DNA from: Bacteroidota bacterium
GTDB taxonomy: Bacteria; Bacteroidota; Ignavibacteria; Ignavibacteriales; Ignavibacteriaceae
Assembly: GCA_020161395.1 (NCBI GenBank)
Contig: JAIUOE010000002.1
Coordinates: 434,001 to 498,000, forward strand
Direction: 5' to 3'
DNA: 64,000 nucleotides
Shown one piece after another: positions 63,379 through 64,000 of this stretch. How positions within the stretch are numbered: position 1 is the stretch's first letter; the number at the start of each line of letters is the position of its first letter. The translations under genes and the position numbers were made by a program. The notes beneath the pieces were generated by a model. It was not told the DNA's origin, did no database searches, and saw only the letters and a list, made by a program, of their open reading frames with translations.

Positions 63379-64000
63379 GTAATCCCAAAAGGTGTGAAAG
63401 CATTCCTTTCTCTTTTTACCTGATCAAAAAGATCGAGGTTTTCCTGCGGGCGGGGTTGGAGTTTGTGATTGAGGTGGTATTGTACAGCGATATGATTTAA
63501 TGATTTGACTTTTATCCCCAGAAGTTCGAGCCGGTATTGTATGTCAGAGTCTTCACCCACAGATGCAGCTTCGTAGCGTTCATCAAATCCATTCACTCGA
63601 AGGAGGTCTTCGCGGTAGAGGCCAAAGTTACAGCCGACAATTCCCCTTTTCTTCCTGTTAAAGAATTTAAGAATCTGCCGGTTTTCAGAATAAAAACCTT
63701 TTTCGACATCGAATGAGTCTCCGAAAAGTCCATCCAAAACAACTTGAGTAAAATTTTTCTCAAGCCATCCAGCTTTTACATTTTCAGGTGTCAGTTGCCG
63801 TGTAATCTTGTCAGAGAGGTTAACTCTTCTCCCCGTCAGAGCGACACCATATGATCTGTGGTTCAGATATCCAGACACAAATTTTGCATGTGGAATACAA
63901 TCGCCATCCACAAAGATTATATAATCTGATCGGGCTGCCGTAATCGATTTATTGAGGATTTTGTTTTTTCGGAATCCTTTATCGGGATGCCACAGGTGGA
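63369..64000 (-). CDS. Family 2 glycosyltransferase, C-terminal part (5' end outside window)
   Basis: The frame is open to the window edge (first full codon at 63998), 209 residues seen. It includes 'LWHPDKGFRKNKILNKSI', a DXD-like 'IIFVDGDCIPH', and the GT7C-like region 'GIVGCNFGLYREDLLRVNGFDERYEAASVGEDSDIQYRLELLGIKV' spread over about residues 125-170. Such GT-A enzymes transfer sugars to glycans or lipids in the cytoplasm. Acceptor unknown. Its stop lies inside repeat array 3, so the last residues may derive from the repeat. Confidence 0.9.
   Translation of the reverse strand, partial: HLWHPDKGFRKNKILNKSITAARSDYIIFVDGDCIPHAKFVSGYLNHRSYGVALTGRRVNLSDKITRQLTPENVKAGWLEKNFTQVVLDGLFGDSFDVEKGFYSENRQILKFFNRKKRGIVGCNFGLYREDLLRVNGFDERYEAASVGEDSDIQYRLELLGIKVKSLNHIAVQYHLNHKLQPRPQENLDLFDQVKRERNAFTPFGITRT

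Overview
The window reads as a chromosomal segment of a free-living Bacteroidota/Chlorobiota-type bacterium, most probably an Ignavibacteria relative. The evidence is three exported proteins ending in type IX secretion sorting domains with the 'YPNPFNPST' / 'YPNPFNPVT' linker common in that group, TonB-dependent receptors with a carboxypeptidase-regulatory-like N-terminal domain, and one promoter that fits the Bacteroidota form TTG-N19-TAnnTTTG. Placement at class level is inference. No tRNA, rRNA, CRISPR array, integrase or transposase was seen.

Layout. 1-3210 (+): end of an SRPBCC-type gene, a DUF2231 membrane protein, a beta-barrel protein, a crotonase and a degenerate polysaccharide-deacetylase-like protein. 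3200-8582 (-): a two-subunit M16 peptidase (one subunit lacks the zinc site), signal peptidase I, gatB and an amylase C-terminal fragment. 8904-10400 (+): lone AAA ATPase. 10452-12852 (-): glycerate 2-kinase and a receiver-Hpt protein. 13072-16631 (-): a ZnuD-like receptor, a histidine-containing lipoprotein, a His-rich membrane protein and a rhodanese, read here as a metal (zinc?) uptake locus. 16677-18981 (-): Tat-exported TRAP binding protein and a SpoIIE-type phosphatase. 19142-21721 (+): complete MlaE-MlaF-MlaD lipid-transport operon.

21881-26034 (-): a cobalamin-riboswitch operon with promoter, riboswitch, BtuB-like receptor, BtuG-like beta-propeller lipoprotein and a DUF6580 membrane protein. 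26261-32001 (-): a 1771-residue beta-helix surface protein flanked by two 64-residue single-pass membrane proteins. 32604-36759 (+): polyphosphate kinase, Mrp and NifU-like Fe-S assembly proteins, and a stand-alone B12-binding protein with a CarH-like W-x9-EH motif. 36940-40453 (+): a second Mla-type operon whose ATPase has lost its catalytic motifs. 40443-54362 (-): gltX, a hybrid pseudo-histidine kinase, MoxR, two parvulin isomerases, two tandem subtilases and metG. 54545-61261 (+): a DUF1207-like protein, an ABC exporter whose ATPase seems to start at ACG, a LolA-like protein and an exported TPR-CHAT protein. 61280-64000 (-): glnA, an Lrp regulator and a partial glycosyltransferase.

The main points of interest are the repeated use of catalytically dead relatives beside live ones (M16 pair, Mla ATPase, histidine kinase core), the B12 theme (riboswitch operon plus a possible B12 sensor), a possible ACG start codon, an exported caspase-like CHAT protein, a 91-nt potential structured RNA before ppk, and a family of ACTTGAGT-based repeat arrays in three intergenic gaps.
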